Source: Bacillus norwichensis
GTDB taxonomy: Bacteria; Bacillota; Bacilli; Bacillales; Bacillaceae_C
Reading direction: 5' to 3'
Assembly (NCBI RefSeq): GCF_014836955.1
Contig: NZ_JACSPV010000017.1
Span: 22,294 to 86,293 of the forward strand
Length of the DNA stretch: 64,000 nucleotides
The notes beneath the pieces were generated by a model that saw only the letters and a program-made list of their open reading frames with translations, had not been told where the DNA came from and ran no database searches. Of this stretch, positions 1-9,627 are shown piece by piece; positions within the stretch are counted from its first letter, which is position 1; every line of letters begins with the position of its first letter. The translations under genes were made by a program, and so were the position numbers.

Positions 1-101
1 AACCGAAAAGCTGGAAAATGTGTGTTTCTATATTGGGCGTCTTCTTTCAGAATAGCTATAGAACGCACGAGGAAATGTTAATTTAAGGGGATGCTGAGAA
101 T

Positions 102-1703
102 ATGCGTTGGTTTCTAAATAGAAAAACGTCATTCAAATTATTATCAACTTTTGTACTCATTGCTGTGATACTTGCTGGTGTAAGTATCTATTCAATGTCA
201 ACCATGAAGAAACTTCGAGGAAATGTCTGGATGACATATGAAAAAACGCTAGTTCCTATGAGTCATCTTACTCAAGCTCAAATCGATCTGTACAAATTAA
301 AAATTTTGTGGCAGGAAATGGCATTGTCTGATTTGAAAGCGGATAACTCAAAGAAATTAGAAGAGATCAAAACGTTGAGACAGGAAATTGAAAAAAATGT
401 AAACATTTACGCAGATGTCTATTTGGATTTTGGAGAAGAGATTCAACAGCAAGGGGAGAGATTTCGTGAAGAGTTTACTTTGAATTTTGATTATTATAAC
501 AAAACATATGATGATGCTATTCAAGCTGTTTCTACAAATCGAAGCAGCTTTCAGCAAAAGGATGAAGAATTGAATAAATTACATGAAGGGGTAACGAACT
601 ATATCGAGGAGATCAAGGATGTTGATATGGAGATCAATGGAGAAGAATACATAACGACTGGAAACGCCTATTCGATCTCTATAACTATTTTGATTATCGT
701 TTCAATACTAACGTTCTTGATGTGTATCGCCCTTGGGCTCTTCCTTACTAGGATTATTGCTCGTCCCCTTCATGAAATGGCAAATCTGGTAGAGAAGGTA
801 GCCGATGGGGATTTGACCGAAACAGCTAATATCAAGACGAAAGATGAGGTAGGGAAACTGGCTCAATCTTTCAATACGATGATTTTAAACTTAAGGGCTA
901 CCGTTCAAAACATATTAAGTGCGGCAGAGAACCTATCTGCGTCATCTGAACAGGTTTCAGCCAGCACGGATGAAATTGCCAATGCCAGCGCCAATCAGGC
1001 AAATGCAGCACAAACGATGAATGAGCTGTTTAGGGAATTGTCTGAAGCCATCAATGCGGTTGCGCAAAATACGGAACAAGCGGCGGAACTTGCCGGCAAG
1101 ACTATCAAAATTGCACAGGATGGGGAAAAAGTACTTCATTCCTCAGTGGAAGGGACTAACCATGTTAGTGACGAGATGACAAAGTTAGAGGAAGATTCTC
1201 ATAAAATCGGGGAAATTATCGAAGTCATTGATGAAATTGCTGATCAAACCAATCTATTGGCGCTTAATGCCGCTATAGAGGCAGCTCGTGCCGGGGAACA
1301 AGGACGCGGATTTGCCGTTGTGGCTGACGAAGTACGTAAACTGGCAGAACGAAGCGGAGAAGCGACGAAGCAGATTACTACAATCATAAAGGGAATGCAG
1401 CATCACACGGCACTTAGCGTTAAATCTGTTCAGGAAGGACTTGTTTATACACAGCAATCAAGTGAAGCCTTCGAAAATATCATCAACATGGTGCATGACA
1501 CGGGCAATAAAGTAACAGAAATTGCCGGTGCGAGTGAAGAACAGGCAGCACAGTCGGCAGAAGTACTTACATTCATTGAAAGCATTTCCGCTGCAACTGA
1601 GGAGGCTTCCGCAAGCAGCGAAGAAACAGCGACAACAGCCAATGCACTAACCGAACTCGCAGAAGAATTAAATGCTTCAGTAGCAGCTTTTAAAATAAAT
1701 TGA
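102..1703 (+). CDS. methyl-accepting chemotaxis protein (MCP 1)
   Basis: Transmembrane chemoreceptor of 533 aa that signals to CheA through CheW. Visible in order: TM1 at about residues 10-30; an extracellular helical sensor region of about 160 residues (four-helix-bundle type); TM2 at about 193-217; a HAMP domain whose conserved core reads [12 protein letters not shown]; and a long coiled-coil signalling domain whose hairpin tip contains [20 protein letters not shown]. No C-terminal pentapeptide tether for CheR/CheB is present. An AAGGGG ribosome site precedes the ATG. Its cytoplasmic half is very like those of the MCPs at 2594 and 9733, while the sensor regions differ. A terminator follows at 1716, so it is probably transcribed apart from the cheW downstream. 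The ligand cannot be told from sequence. Confidence 0.95.
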   Translation: MRWFLNRKTSFKLLSTFVLIAVILAGVSIYSMSTMKKLRGNVWMTYEKTLVPMSHLTQAQIDLYKLKILWQEMALSDLKADNSKKLEEIKTLRQEIEKNVNIYADVYLDFGEEIQQQGERFREEFTLNFDYYNKTYDDAIQAVSTNRSSFQQKDEELNKLHEGVTNYIEEIKDVDMEINGEEYITTGNAYSISITILIIVSILTFLMCIALGLFLTRIIARPLHEMANLVEKVADGDLTETANIKTKDEVGKLAQSFNTMILNLRATVQNILSAAENLSASSEQVSASTDEIANASANQANAAQTMNELFRELSEAINAVAQNTEQAAELAGKTIKIAQDGEKVLHSSVEGTNHVSDEMTKLEEDSHKIGEIIEVIDEIADQTNLLALNAAIEAARAGEQGRGFAVVADEVRKLAERSGEATKQITTIIKGMQHHTALSVKSVQEGLVYTQQSSEAFENIINMVHDTGNKVTEIAGASEEQAAQSAEVLTFIESISAATEEASASSEETATTANALTELAEELNASVAAFKIN

Positions 1704-1715
1704 TTGAACTCCCGT

Positions 1716-1743
1716 AAGCTCCGGCCAAGACCGGAGCTTTTGT
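1716..1743 (+). terminator. Rho-independent terminator of MCP 1
   Basis: Perfect 9-bp stem AAGCTCCGG / CCGGAGCTT with a 6-nt loop, running into TTTTGTATT, just behind the MCP stop codon. Confidence 0.85.
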
Positions 1744-1790
1744 ATTGAACAACTTAAAAAGGCTGAAAAGTGAATTTTCAATGACGACTG

Positions 1791-1817
1791 TAAAAAATAT
1801 CATGATTATGCCGATAA
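1791..1817 (+). promoter_or_regulatory. sigma-D (motility) promoter
   Basis: TAAA at 1791-1794 and GCCGATAA at 1810-1817, separated by exactly 15 nt. This matches the Bacillus sigma-D consensus TAAA-N15-GCCGATAA. It points at cheW (2119) and the MCP behind it. The transcript would have a leader of about 290 nt that includes a family A repeat. Confidence 0.85.
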
Positions 1818-1865
1818 AAAGGGTAGCCGTTATTATATTGAGCTAGTAACGAAAGAGTCCTGATT

Positions 1866-1992
1866 TTTAACTTCATTCAGCAGAAGTCTCGCAATTCTGT
1901 AAGTGGTGAGATGAAGGATATTGGTAATCCACTCAGTATGGCTTCAAACCAGGGCTGATAAAATCTGTGTACAAGTACGCCAATGTGCATTT
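1866..1992 (+). repeat. dispersed repeat family A, copy A1 (internally deleted)
   Basis: Starts TTTAACTTCATTCAGC followed by AGAAGTC, as other copies do. The left module is intact up to GGCTGATAAA, then jumps directly to the AAATCTG near the right end. Compared with copy A3 this equals loss of about 75 nt between two GATAAA direct repeats. It lies in the leader of the sigma-D transcript in front of cheW. Confidence 0.75.
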
Positions 1993-2118
1993 TATCAGGT
2001 AATAAACTGGTAGTGCCTCAAAAGTTCTGCGGGAGACCTGTCTGATTTTTGCGGAAAATGTCATTCATACAATGGGCAATTTGAGCACTATTACAGTATT
2101 TTGAGAGGAGGTATATCG

Positions 2119-2562
2119 TTGAGTACACAAGATGAACAATATGTAGTTTTTGCTATAAATGAAAATCTTTACGCCATCTCGATTCATGATGTGGCGGAAA
2201 TTATCCGGATGCAAACTGTCAAATGGGTGCCGAATTCACGTGAGGAGTTTCTAGGTGTCATTCATTTAAGAGAGCATATTATTCCAATCATCAGTCTTCA
2301 TCGGATTTTTTCTGAGAAAGAAAAAACAATAGATTCTAAAACAAGAATGATTGTTTTGCAGACCAGTGGACAAGAGTTTGGATTTGTGGTGGATGAGGTT
2401 GATCATGTCATGTTCTTATCGGATGAACATATCAGTCCTGCGCCGCACATGTCACAAAGTGAATGGATTACCGGGGTATACCACCATGATGACAAGACAA
2501 TTGCTTTGTTGAATCTACAAACTCTACTGCGGCAGGTAGATATTCAAAAAGTTTTAGAATAG
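2119..2562 (+). CDS. cheW: CheW coupling protein
   Basis: Adaptor of about 147 aa that links chemoreceptors to CheA at the membrane. The whole protein is one CheW domain, with recognisable segments EQYVVFAINENLYAISIHDV, VIHLREHIIPIISL and FGFVVDEVDHV. The TTG at 2119 is chosen as start because AGGAGG lies 7 nt upstream; the upstream TTG at 2101 lies before that ribosome site. It is the first gene behind the sigma-D promoter at 1791 and is followed closely by an MCP, so the pair is probably cotranscribed. A second, divergent cheW lies at 4525, so this copy may serve a particular receptor. Confidence 0.93.
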   Translation: MSTQDEQYVVFAINENLYAISIHDVAEIIRMQTVKWVPNSREEFLGVIHLREHIIPIISLHRIFSEKEKTIDSKTRMIVLQTSGQEFGFVVDEVDHVMFLSDEHISPAPHMSQSEWITGVYHHDDKTIALLNLQTLLRQVDIQKVLE

Positions 2563-2593
2563 TATCACTTAAAAATTGAGGAAGTGTCCAAGT

Positions 2594-4183
2594 ATGAAGT
2601 TTTTTAGCTGGTTTAATCATTTAAAAATAAGGACCAAAATATTATCTGTCTTTATTATTGTTGCCGTCCTTCAAATAGGTATTAATTCTTTGGGCTTGAT
2701 CAATATGGGCAAGTTGAATGACGGAATGGGAGAAATGTACAACGACAGATTGAAGCTTATTGAGATCATGGCAGATAACGAGGTGCTTCTTCAAGAAGTC
2801 AGCGTTAAGTGGCGCGATGTATACGTGGCAGATTCCAGTGCTGAACTAATGGAGTCAGTGAATAAAATCAGATCGCAAATACAAGAAAATATGGAACTAT
2901 ACAGCAAAAATCCATCTTTAACAGATGAACAGAAAAAGCTTGTAGAAGATTTTAATTCTACATTCCAGGCGTTCAACAGCGCATATGATGAATCTATTAC
3001 AGCGATAATCAACAAAAAGTCAGATTATAAAAGCTATATTGGCGGAGATTTGCTGAGTCAACAGAATAAACTGATTGGAATCGTCGATCAGTTGAAAGAA
3101 ATTGATTCTGCCCAGGCTCAGGAAACATATAAAGAAGCAGAAGATACATATGGTTCGACCAAAATTCTCGCTAGCGTAATTATCATCATTGTATTGCTGA
3201 TCAGCGTAGGAATGGGACTATTGATATCGAATGTCATTGCGCGTCCGCTTAAACAAGTAGTTCGACTCGTCGAGAAGGTAGCAGATGGAGACTTGACAGA
3301 AACAACAGATATCGAAACAAAGGATGAAATCGGTGCACTTGCTCGCTCAGTCAATACGATGGTGGTAAATTCGAGATCCACGGTTCAAAGCATTTTGAGC
3401 GCATCGGAAAACTTATCGGCGTCCTCTGAACAGGTTGCAGCAAGTATTGAGGAAATTGCCAGTGCGAGCACTAATCAGGGGAATGCTGCACAGACAATGA
3501 ACGAATTGTTCAGAGAATTGTCTGAAGCCATCAATGCGGTTGCTGAGAATACTGAGCAAGCTGCGGAACTGGCGAACAAAACAGTTCAAATTGCACAGGC
3601 AGGGGAACAGGTGGTTCTTTCTTCAGTGGAAGGAGCCAACGCTGTAGATGAACAGATATCTAACTTAGAGCAGGAATCAAACAAAATTGGAGAAATTATT
3701 GGAGTGATTGATGATATTGCAGACCAGACGAACCTACTTGCTTTGAATGCTGCGATCGAAGCGGCCCGGGCTGGAGACCAGGGTAGAGGTTTCGCTGTAG
3801 TTGCGGAGGAAGTCCGTAAACTTGCAGAAAGAAGCAGTGAGGCAACAAAACAAATCACCGAGATTATTAAAGGGATGCAAGAAAATACAGCCCGAAGCGT
3901 GAAGTCTGTCAGGGAAGGCAGATCCTTTACTGAACAGTCAGGTGTAGCATTTGAAAATATTATTCAAATGGTGAATGACACAGGTAATAAAGTAACAGAA
4001 ATAGCGGGTGCGAGTGAGGAGCAGGCGGCCCAATCAGTAGAAGTACTAACATTTATTGAAAGCATATCTGCAACGACGGAGGAAGCGGCTGCAAGTAGTG
4101 AAGAAACAGCCTCGGCAGCACAATCACTCAATGATCTTGCAGAGGAATTAAATACATCTGTTTCCTTTTTCAAATTAAAGTAA
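2594..4183 (+). CDS. methyl-accepting chemotaxis protein (MCP 2)
   Basis: Chemoreceptor of 529 aa with the same architecture as its neighbours: TM1 at about 15-35, helical extracellular sensor, TM2 at about 190-210, HAMP ([15 protein letters not shown]) and a signalling domain with the conserved tip [20 protein letters not shown]. The ATG at 2594 is used because the predicted protein then starts MKFFSWF like MCP 3 (MKFFSRF); an upstream TTG would add six residues. It lies 31 nt behind cheW and is followed by a family A repeat instead of a clear terminator. Signal domains of the three MCPs are nearly interchangeable, which suggests recent duplication or gene conversion. Confidence 0.95.
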   Translation: MKFFSWFNHLKIRTKILSVFIIVAVLQIGINSLGLINMGKLNDGMGEMYNDRLKLIEIMADNEVLLQEVSVKWRDVYVADSSAELMESVNKIRSQIQENMELYSKNPSLTDEQKKLVEDFNSTFQAFNSAYDESITAIINKKSDYKSYIGGDLLSQQNKLIGIVDQLKEIDSAQAQETYKEAEDTYGSTKILASVIIIIVLLISVGMGLLISNVIARPLKQVVRLVEKVADGDLTETTDIETKDEIGALARSVNTMVVNSRSTVQSILSASENLSASSEQVAASIEEIASASTNQGNAAQTMNELFRELSEAINAVAENTEQAAELANKTVQIAQAGEQVVLSSVEGANAVDEQISNLEQESNKIGEIIGVIDDIADQTNLLALNAAIEAARAGDQGRGFAVVAEEVRKLAERSSEATKQITEIIKGMQENTARSVKSVREGRSFTEQSGVAFENIIQMVNDTGNKVTEIAGASEEQAAQSVEVLTFIESISATTEEAAASSEETASAAQSLNDLAEELNTSVSFFKLK

Positions 4184-4254
4184 ATGTCACCCAAAGTGCA
4201 AGGCCTTCTAACATCACACTGTGGTGCAGTTTGAATGAAGAAATATCTATATTA

Positions 4255-4447
4255 TTTAACTTCACTAAGCAGAAGTCTATCACTTCTGTATGTGATGCGA
4301 TGAATGCGTATTGGTATTCCATCCAGTGGGAGTTCAAACCTTGGCTGAATAAAGTTAAAGCCACCAGTGGATGCCACGGATTTTCAGAGAGAATTTATCG
4401 GGTGGAACTTGATAAATTCTGGGAGCAAATACGTCAAGGCGCATTTA
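4255..4447 (+). repeat. dispersed repeat family A, copy A2 (full length)
   Basis: Full-length copy between MCP 2 and the second cheW. The left module is bounded by TTTAACTT (4255) and its exact inverse AAGTTAAA. A right module with the segment GATGCCACGGATTTTCAGAG and a terminal GCGCATTTA follows. In the hairpin that reads CCACTT/AAGTGG in other copies, this copy has ATCAC/GTGAT, which keeps the pairing. Confidence 0.8.
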
Positions 4448-4458
4448 ATAATACTTGA

Positions 4459-4490
4459 GTTCACCCCCAATGGATTAATTGGGGGTGAAC
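4459..4490. other. perfect 13-bp inverted repeat
   Basis: GTTCACCCCCAAT / ATTGGGGGTGAAC with a 6-nt loop, between repeat A2 and cheW. No T-run follows on either strand, so it is not a typical intrinsic terminator. It could be a transcript-stabilising or attenuating hairpin upstream of cheW-cheA-cheY. Confidence 0.6.
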
Positions 4491-4524
4491 ATAAATAAAG
4501 AAAAATATAGAGCAGGTGATCAAA

Positions 4525-4950
4525 ATGGGGAAAGCAAGACAGGAACAATATGTTGCCATCGGTATTGGAACTGAGAAATACGCCATTAGGATACATGAAA
4601 TCGAAGAAATTATACGAATGCAGGAAGTTACAAAAATACCAAATGTCCAAGCTCATATTAAAGGGGTTATTAACCTGAGAGGAAGGATCATTCCAATTGT
4701 CAGCCTTCGTCATCGCTTTGGATTGATTGAAGAGGAATATACAAAAGACACGCGGATTGTGGTTGTAAAATTTGAAGATGAGATGATTGGGATTGTTGTG
4801 GACAGTGTGAGTCAGGTGACTACGTTTAGCGAAATTCAGCCTCCGCCAGAAACGTTCGGAGATGTAAAAGGTTCGTTCTTCTCTGGTATTGGGCATGAGG
4901 ATGAGGAACTGGTTAGTATATTAAATTTGGATAAAGTTCTCCAACAATAG
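4525..4950 (+). CDS. cheW: CheW coupling protein
   Basis: Second CheW-domain adaptor, 141 aa, in the cluster (QEQYVAIGIGTEKYAIRIHE, VINLRGRIIPIVSLRHRFG, MIGIVVDSVSQV). The ATG at 4525 follows AGGTGA at 6 nt; a GTG at 4516 is less likely. Thirteen nt separate it from cheA, so it is translationally linked with the kinase and is probably the main coupling protein of this array. It clearly differs from the CheW at 2119, so the two are not a recent duplication. Confidence 0.94.
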   Translation: MGKARQEQYVAIGIGTEKYAIRIHEIEEIIRMQEVTKIPNVQAHIKGVINLRGRIIPIVSLRHRFGLIEEEYTKDTRIVVVKFEDEMIGIVVDSVSQVTTFSEIQPPPETFGDVKGSFFSGIGHEDEELVSILNLDKVLQQ

Positions 4951-4963
4951 GTGGTGAAACGAA

Positions 4964-7048
4964 ATGGATACATTTGATTTAAGCGAGTTTTTAGGAGTAT
5001 TCTTAGATGAAGTCGATGAGCAGCTGGATATTATTGACCAGGAGATTCTTGTGCTGGAACAAGAAGGGGAATCTCCAGAAGTCATACAAAGACTTTTCCG
5101 CGCTGCGCATACATTAAAAGGTTCGTCTGCAACAATGGGTTTTGAGGATATGACAAAGCTGACTCATGAAATGGAGCATTTGCTTGATCATGTCCGCAAT
5201 GGCCGGCTGTCAGTCACTCATGATTTAATCAACCTTTTATTCAAGTGCCTGGATGAATTAAAACAGCTGAAGGAAGAAATTGTTTCGGGTCAAGACCCAA
5301 GAACAGACATTACACCGCTAATTGAGGAAGTGGAAAACTTTTCCGGCCAAAAGCCACCAGAGAAGAAAGAGGAAGAAGCTTCTGATGGACCATATTCCCT
5401 AGAAATTCAAGGAGACATTGATTCATATAGGGGGCAGGGCCTGAACGTATATAAACTATCTGTCCAGATTTCCGCAGAATGTGAAATGAAATCAGTACGT
5501 GCTTTTTTAATTAAAAATCAGTTGGAATCAAGCGGAGCAGACATGATCCAAACCTCACCGGACTTTGAAAACCCTGATAATCAGGAATCGGATTATGAAA
5601 AAGTGCAGTTTCTTATTGCAACGCAACAGAGCCAGCCGGAAGTTTTTGATCTTGTAAAAATGATGACCGATGTTGATGAGGTAACCGTGGATGCTTTAGG
5701 ACAGCAAGCTGCGGAAAAGGAAGCAGCAGTTGCTGTTGAAGTAGAAACTATTGAAAAAGCCCCAGAGCCTGCTGAAGAGAAGAAAAAGGCTGAGGCTACC
5801 CTACCGTCAAAGGCTGTGCCACAAAAAGCGGGCGAGAAAAAGCCAGCCAAAGGACGGCAGGCGTCCCAAACGATCCGAGTGGATGTGGAACGTTTGGAGC
5901 ATCTCATGAATCTAGTAGGAGAACTTGTTATTGACCAAACAAGAATCAGCCAAGTAAGCGGATTGCTTCATAACCGCTACACGGAAGATGATACCATTGA
6001 TGATCTTGTTCAGGTTTCTGACCATGTTGCTCGTGTGATTGGGGAACTTCAGGAAAGTGTAATGAAAGTACGGATGCTGCCAATTGGGCAATTGTTCAGC
6101 AGGTTCCCAAGAATGGTCCGCGATCTGGCACAAACTCTGGATAAGGACATTGATCTTGTCATTGAAGGTCAGGAGACGGAATTGGACAGAACCGTCATTG
6201 AGAAAATTGGAGATCCTTTGATTCACTTGATTCGAAATGCTGTAGACCATGGCCTTGAATCAAAAGAGGAAAGGGCTAAAACGAATAAGCCTGCAAAAGG
6301 TGTTTTACGGATCACTGCCAGTCATGAAGAGAATCAAGTAGTCATCACAGTTGGAGATGACGGTGCAGGAATAGATCCTGAAAAAATGAAAAATTCGGCG
6401 ATGAAAAAAGGCATCCTTACTGCTGAAGAAGCTGAAAAGCTTACTGATGATGAAGCGGCTTACCTCATTTTCCGTCCAGGCTTTTCCACAGCTAAAGAAG
6501 TGAGCGATGTCTCTGGACGTGGAGTTGGAATGGATATCGTCCGCAGCCATATTGAAAGCTTGAATGGAATCATTGAACTGGATACAAAGCTAGGGCAAGG
6601 TACTTCTTTTAAAATTAAGTTGCCATTGACATTGGCTATCATTACAGGTCTGATTATTAGATTGGCTGATAGGACCTTTATATTGCCAATGAGCAATGTC
6701 GTTGAAATTGTCCGGATTCATCCAGATACAATTCAAACAATCAAAGGTAAATCGATCGTGGTTGTCCGAGAACAAGTGCTGCCTGTTGTTTGGCTCCACG
6801 ACTTGCTCCAAATTCCACGGGGAGCTTCGGAAAATAGGCAGCTCCCAGTTGTAATTGTAGGAGTAGGCGAGAAAAAGATTGCTCTGATTGTTGATGAACT
6901 CCAAGGAAATCAGGAAATTGTTGTTAAATCATTAGGGAAATATGTAGGAAAAATAAACGGAATCTCCGGGGCTACCATTTTAGGAGATGGCCGGGTAGAA
7001 CTGATACTGGAAGTGGCCGGTATTAATAGAATGATTAATAATGTATAA
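4964..7048 (+). CDS. cheA: chemotaxis histidine kinase CheA
   Basis: Cytoplasmic sensor kinase (694 aa) of the receptor array that phosphorylates CheY and CheB. Domains in order: HPt/P1 with phospho-His49 in LFRAAHTLKGS; a CheY/CheB-binding P2 region at about 145-250; a Glu/Ala/Lys-rich linker at about 250-295; a P3 dimerisation helix pair at about 300-360; an HATPase P4 with N box HLIRNAVDHGLE, G1 GDDGAGID and G2 GRGVGMDIV; and a CheW-like P5 C-terminus. Length is normal. It sits between cheW (13 nt gap) and cheY (25 nt gap). A cheA outside the flagellar operon suggests an additional chemotaxis system, although the rest of the genome is not seen here. Confidence 0.96.
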   Translation: MDTFDLSEFLGVFLDEVDEQLDIIDQEILVLEQEGESPEVIQRLFRAAHTLKGSSATMGFEDMTKLTHEMEHLLDHVRNGRLSVTHDLINLLFKCLDELKQLKEEIVSGQDPRTDITPLIEEVENFSGQKPPEKKEEEASDGPYSLEIQGDIDSYRGQGLNVYKLSVQISAECEMKSVRAFLIKNQLESSGADMIQTSPDFENPDNQESDYEKVQFLIATQQSQPEVFDLVKMMTDVDEVTVDALGQQAAEKEAAVAVEVETIEKAPEPAEEKKKAEATLPSKAVPQKAGEKKPAKGRQASQTIRVDVERLEHLMNLVGELVIDQTRISQVSGLLHNRYTEDDTIDDLVQVSDHVARVIGELQESVMKVRMLPIGQLFSRFPRMVRDLAQTLDKDIDLVIEGQETELDRTVIEKIGDPLIHLIRNAVDHGLESKEERAKTNKPAKGVLRITASHEENQVVITVGDDGAGIDPEKMKNSAMKKGILTAEEAEKLTDDEAAYLIFRPGFSTAKEVSDVSGRGVGMDIVRSHIESLNGIIELDTKLGQGTSFKIKLPLTLAIITGLIIRLADRTFILPMSNVVEIVRIHPDTIQTIKGKSIVVVREQVLPVVWLHDLLQIPRGASENRQLPVVIVGVGEKKIALIVDELQGNQEIVVKSLGKYVGKINGISGATILGDGRVELILEVAGINRMINNV

Positions 7049-7073
7049 ATTTATGAACTGGAAGTGAGATTAT

Positions 7074-7433
7074 ATGAAAATTTTAATAGTAGATGATGCG
7101 GCATTTATGAGAATGACTTTAAGGAAGATGTTGGAAGAGTTCGGTCATGAGGTAATCGGAGAAGCTGTTGACGGGAATGATGCGGTAGAAAAATATAAAG
7201 AACTGAAACCAGATTTGGTTACAATGGATATCACCATGCCAAATAAAGACGGAATTACGGCTACGAAAGAAATCAAGCAATATGATCCGAATGCAAAAGT
7301 TCTCATTTCTTCCGCTATGGGGCAGGAGTCAATGGTGAAAGAAGCAATCATCGCAGGAGCGGTTGATTTCATTGTTAAACCGATCAATCCACAAAGAATG
7401 ATGAATGCGGTAGCCAAGGCGGGAAAGAACTGA
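7074..7433 (+). CDS. cheY: chemotaxis response regulator CheY
   Basis: Single receiver domain of 119 aa that, when phosphorylated by CheA, binds the flagellar switch. Acidic pocket D7-D8, phospho-acceptor D52 (LVTMDITMPNKDG), switch residues in LISSA and K103-P104 (IVKPINP). GGAAGTGAG precedes the ATG. It follows cheA by 25 nt. There is no output domain. A gap of about 300 nt separates it from cheR, so cheR-cheB may have their own promoter. Confidence 0.95.
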   Translation: MKILIVDDAAFMRMTLRKMLEEFGHEVIGEAVDGNDAVEKYKELKPDLVTMDITMPNKDGITATKEIKQYDPNAKVLISSAMGQESMVKEAIIAGAVDFIVKPINPQRMMNAVAKAGKN

Positions 7434-7729
7434 TTTGAAGGAAGGCAGACCTTTAGTAATCTGTTCATGTTCAGGCTGCTAGTGAAGACTGAAATGAAGA
7501 TTACCTTTACATAATGAAGCAGTTATAAGAGACCAAATGCATTAATGGAACTGACAAGTGGTTAAGCATGAGTCATCTTTCCGACTTTTTTATTATCACG
7601 CCCTATGCTTTTCAGGTAGGGAGTTTGTTGAAGTATCAGGAACTACTATCCATAGCATTAATGATAGATGCTATGGATAGAGCAGAAATAAATGTAATGT
7701 TTGAAAAGTAAAGAGCTGAAGGTGAAGTA
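7434..7729. other. intergenic region with a strong inverted repeat
   Basis: Non-coding gap between cheY and cheR. It contains a perfect 13-bp inverted repeat, CTATCCATAGCAT (7646-7658) and ATGCTATGGATAG (7668-7680), with a 9-nt loop. No T-run follows, so it is a candidate operator or attenuator rather than a clear terminator. No sigma-D promoter was found in this gap. Confidence 0.6.
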
Positions 7730-8521
7730 ATGCTTGAAGTATTGGACCAAAACCAAGATTACGATTTATTTATCCAGAGAATCAAGAGGCAGACAAACAT
7801 CGACTTGCACTCTTATAAAGAAGATCAAATGAAGCGGAGATTGGCAGCCTTAAAAAGTAGAAAAGGCTTTCGGACATTTGATGAATTCTATAAAGCTATG
7901 ATGCAGGATGAAATTCTTTATGAAGAATTTTTAAATCATATGACGATCAATGTCACAGAATTTTTTCGCAATCCCTCTAGGTGGGATGTGTTGGAAAATA
8001 AAATTATACCTGAACTACTGAAGGAAAAGAAAAGAATTAAATGCTGGAGTGCTGCATGTTCAACGGGGGAAGAACCATACAGCCTGGCCATGCTGCTTTC
8101 TTCGTTTCTGGACTGGAAAGATATACGGATATTAGCGACAGATATCAATCAAAAAGTCATTGATCAAGCAAAATCTGGCATATTCAACACAGGGACACTG
8201 AAAAATCTCTCCCCTTATTACCGGGAACAATTTTTTGCCAATCAGGGAAGACAGCATGTGATTGCAGAAAAGGTAAGAAAAAGCGTTCATTTTAGACAGC
8301 AGGATCTCTTGGCTGATCCTTTTGAGCAGGGATTTGATTTAATCATCTGTCGCAATGTCTTAATTTATTTTACCGACGAGGCGAAAGATCTTCTATTTCA
8401 GAAATTCAGCCGTGCACTGAATAAAGGTGGGTATCTTTTCGTCGGTGGCTCCGAGCAGATTTTTCAGCCGCAAAAGTATCAGTTGAAAGAAGCGGACACG
8501 TTTTTTTACAAAAAGATGTAG
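7730..8521 (+). CDS. cheR: chemotaxis protein methyltransferase CheR
   Basis: S-adenosylmethionine-dependent methyltransferase (263 aa) that methylates glutamates of MCPs. An N-terminal all-helical CheR domain is followed by the catalytic domain. The SAM-binding signature SAACSTGEEPYSLAML and the segments ILATDINQKVI and LIICRNVLIYF are visible. The motif MTINVTEFFRNPSRW is typical of CheR. Ribosome site AAGGTGAAGTA. Eleven nt separate it from cheB, so methylation and demethylation enzymes are coexpressed. The MCPs here lack the C-terminal pentapeptide that tethers some CheR proteins. Confidence 0.95.
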   Translation: MLEVLDQNQDYDLFIQRIKRQTNIDLHSYKEDQMKRRLAALKSRKGFRTFDEFYKAMMQDEILYEEFLNHMTINVTEFFRNPSRWDVLENKIIPELLKEKKRIKCWSAACSTGEEPYSLAMLLSSFLDWKDIRILATDINQKVIDQAKSGIFNTGTLKNLSPYYREQFFANQGRQHVIAEKVRKSVHFRQQDLLADPFEQGFDLIICRNVLIYFTDEAKDLLFQKFSRALNKGGYLFVGGSEQIFQPQKYQLKEADTFFYKKM

Positions 8522-8532
8522 GTGAGATTGAT

Positions 8533-9609
8533 ATGGGAAAAATTAAAGTCCTTATCGTAGATGATTCTATTTTCATGCGGAAGCTTATTTCTGATTTCGT
8601 ATCAAAGGATGATCGTTTAGAAGTAGCAGCGACCGCAAAGAACGGCCTAGAGGCTATCGAACTGACCGAAAAATTGAAGCCGGATGTCATTACGATGGAT
8701 GTGGAAATGCCTGAAATGGATGGGTTGACGGCGTTAAAGCATATTATGCAAAGATTCCCGACCCCTGTTCTAATGGTCAGCTCTTTGACAGAAAAAGGGG
8801 CTTATGAGACGATCAAGGCTTTACAGCTTGGAGCAGTGGATTTTATTCAAAAACCATCCGGGTCTGTCTCTCTGGACTTGTTTCGGGTCAGGGAAGAACT
8901 GATTCTCAAAATCAAGGCAGTCGCGAAAGCGCGTCTGGCGAAAATTGAAGCTCCAGTTCGCAGAGAAGCAGTACAGCTCAAAACGAAGCCAGTCATTCAA
9001 AAAATAGAAAAGTCACAGCAGGTTATCACTGGTTTCAAACAATTATTTGTTGTTGGGACATCGACAGGAGGACCGAAAGCACTTGAAACGGTCATCACGG
9101 GTTTGCCTGCTGGTTTCAAAGACCCTCTTCTCGTCGTACAACATATGCCTCCAAAATTTACGGAATACCTGGCTAAAAGACTTGACAGCATTTCAAATAT
9201 GAATGTTGTCGAGGCGCAGAATAATCAGGTTATCAGCGGAGGGACAGTTTATATTGCCCCTGGGGATTATCACATGGGGGTACGTCAAAGAGGGAATGAA
9301 TACAGAATTGTGCTGAATAAAGAAGCGCAGTGCAACGGACATCGCCCTTCCGTTGATGTCTTATACGATTCAGTTAGTAAACTAACCGGATTAAAACGCC
9401 ATTATATTATCATGACAGGAATGGGCGGAGATGGAGCTGCCGCAATGAAAAGAGCAAAGGATTCAGGAGCAGCTATTACGACGATTGCAGAATCCGAGGA
9501 GACATGTATCGTATACGGAATGCCGAAAACGGCTGTTAATCTTGGCTGTGTCGATCACATTCTCCCACTAACTCGCATTTCTACCAAAATGATTGAGTTG
9601 TCCAAATAA
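8533..9609 (+). CDS. cheB: chemotaxis response regulator protein-glutamate methylesterase CheB
   Basis: Removes methyl groups from, and deamidates, MCPs after phosphorylation by CheA. A receiver domain at about 1-120 has D10/D11 and phospho-acceptor D56 (ITMDVEMPEMDG). The C-terminal methylesterase domain at about 165-355 carries the catalytic segments GTSTGGPKAL (Ser), QHMPPKFT (His) and TGMGGDGAA (Asp). Length 358 aa is normal. It sits between cheR and MCP 3. With cheR it gives the cluster its own complete adaptation module. Confidence 0.95.
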   Translation: MGKIKVLIVDDSIFMRKLISDFVSKDDRLEVAATAKNGLEAIELTEKLKPDVITMDVEMPEMDGLTALKHIMQRFPTPVLMVSSLTEKGAYETIKALQLGAVDFIQKPSGSVSLDLFRVREELILKIKAVAKARLAKIEAPVRREAVQLKTKPVIQKIEKSQQVITGFKQLFVVGTSTGGPKALETVITGLPAGFKDPLLVVQHMPPKFTEYLAKRLDSISNMNVVEAQNNQVISGGTVYIAPGDYHMGVRQRGNEYRIVLNKEAQCNGHRPSVDVLYDSVSKLTGLKRHYIIMTGMGGDGAAAMKRAKDSGAAITTIAESEETCIVYGMPKTAVNLGCVDHILPLTRISTKMIELSK

Positions 9610-9627
9610 AAGTACATAATTGAATCA

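Noticed and set aside
4231..4458. Open frame of 75 codons whose peptide resembles that of 58246-58443 (both contain GG/SGC-RFS-like and LDK-W-QIRQ segments).
   Set aside because: Both are translations of repeat family A. Other copies have shifted or stopped frames and there is no ribosome site, so the similarity reflects conserved DNA/RNA, not protein.
4384..4896. Minus-strand open frame of 170 codons.
   Set aside because: Antisense to cheW, which has clear family motifs and a ribosome site.
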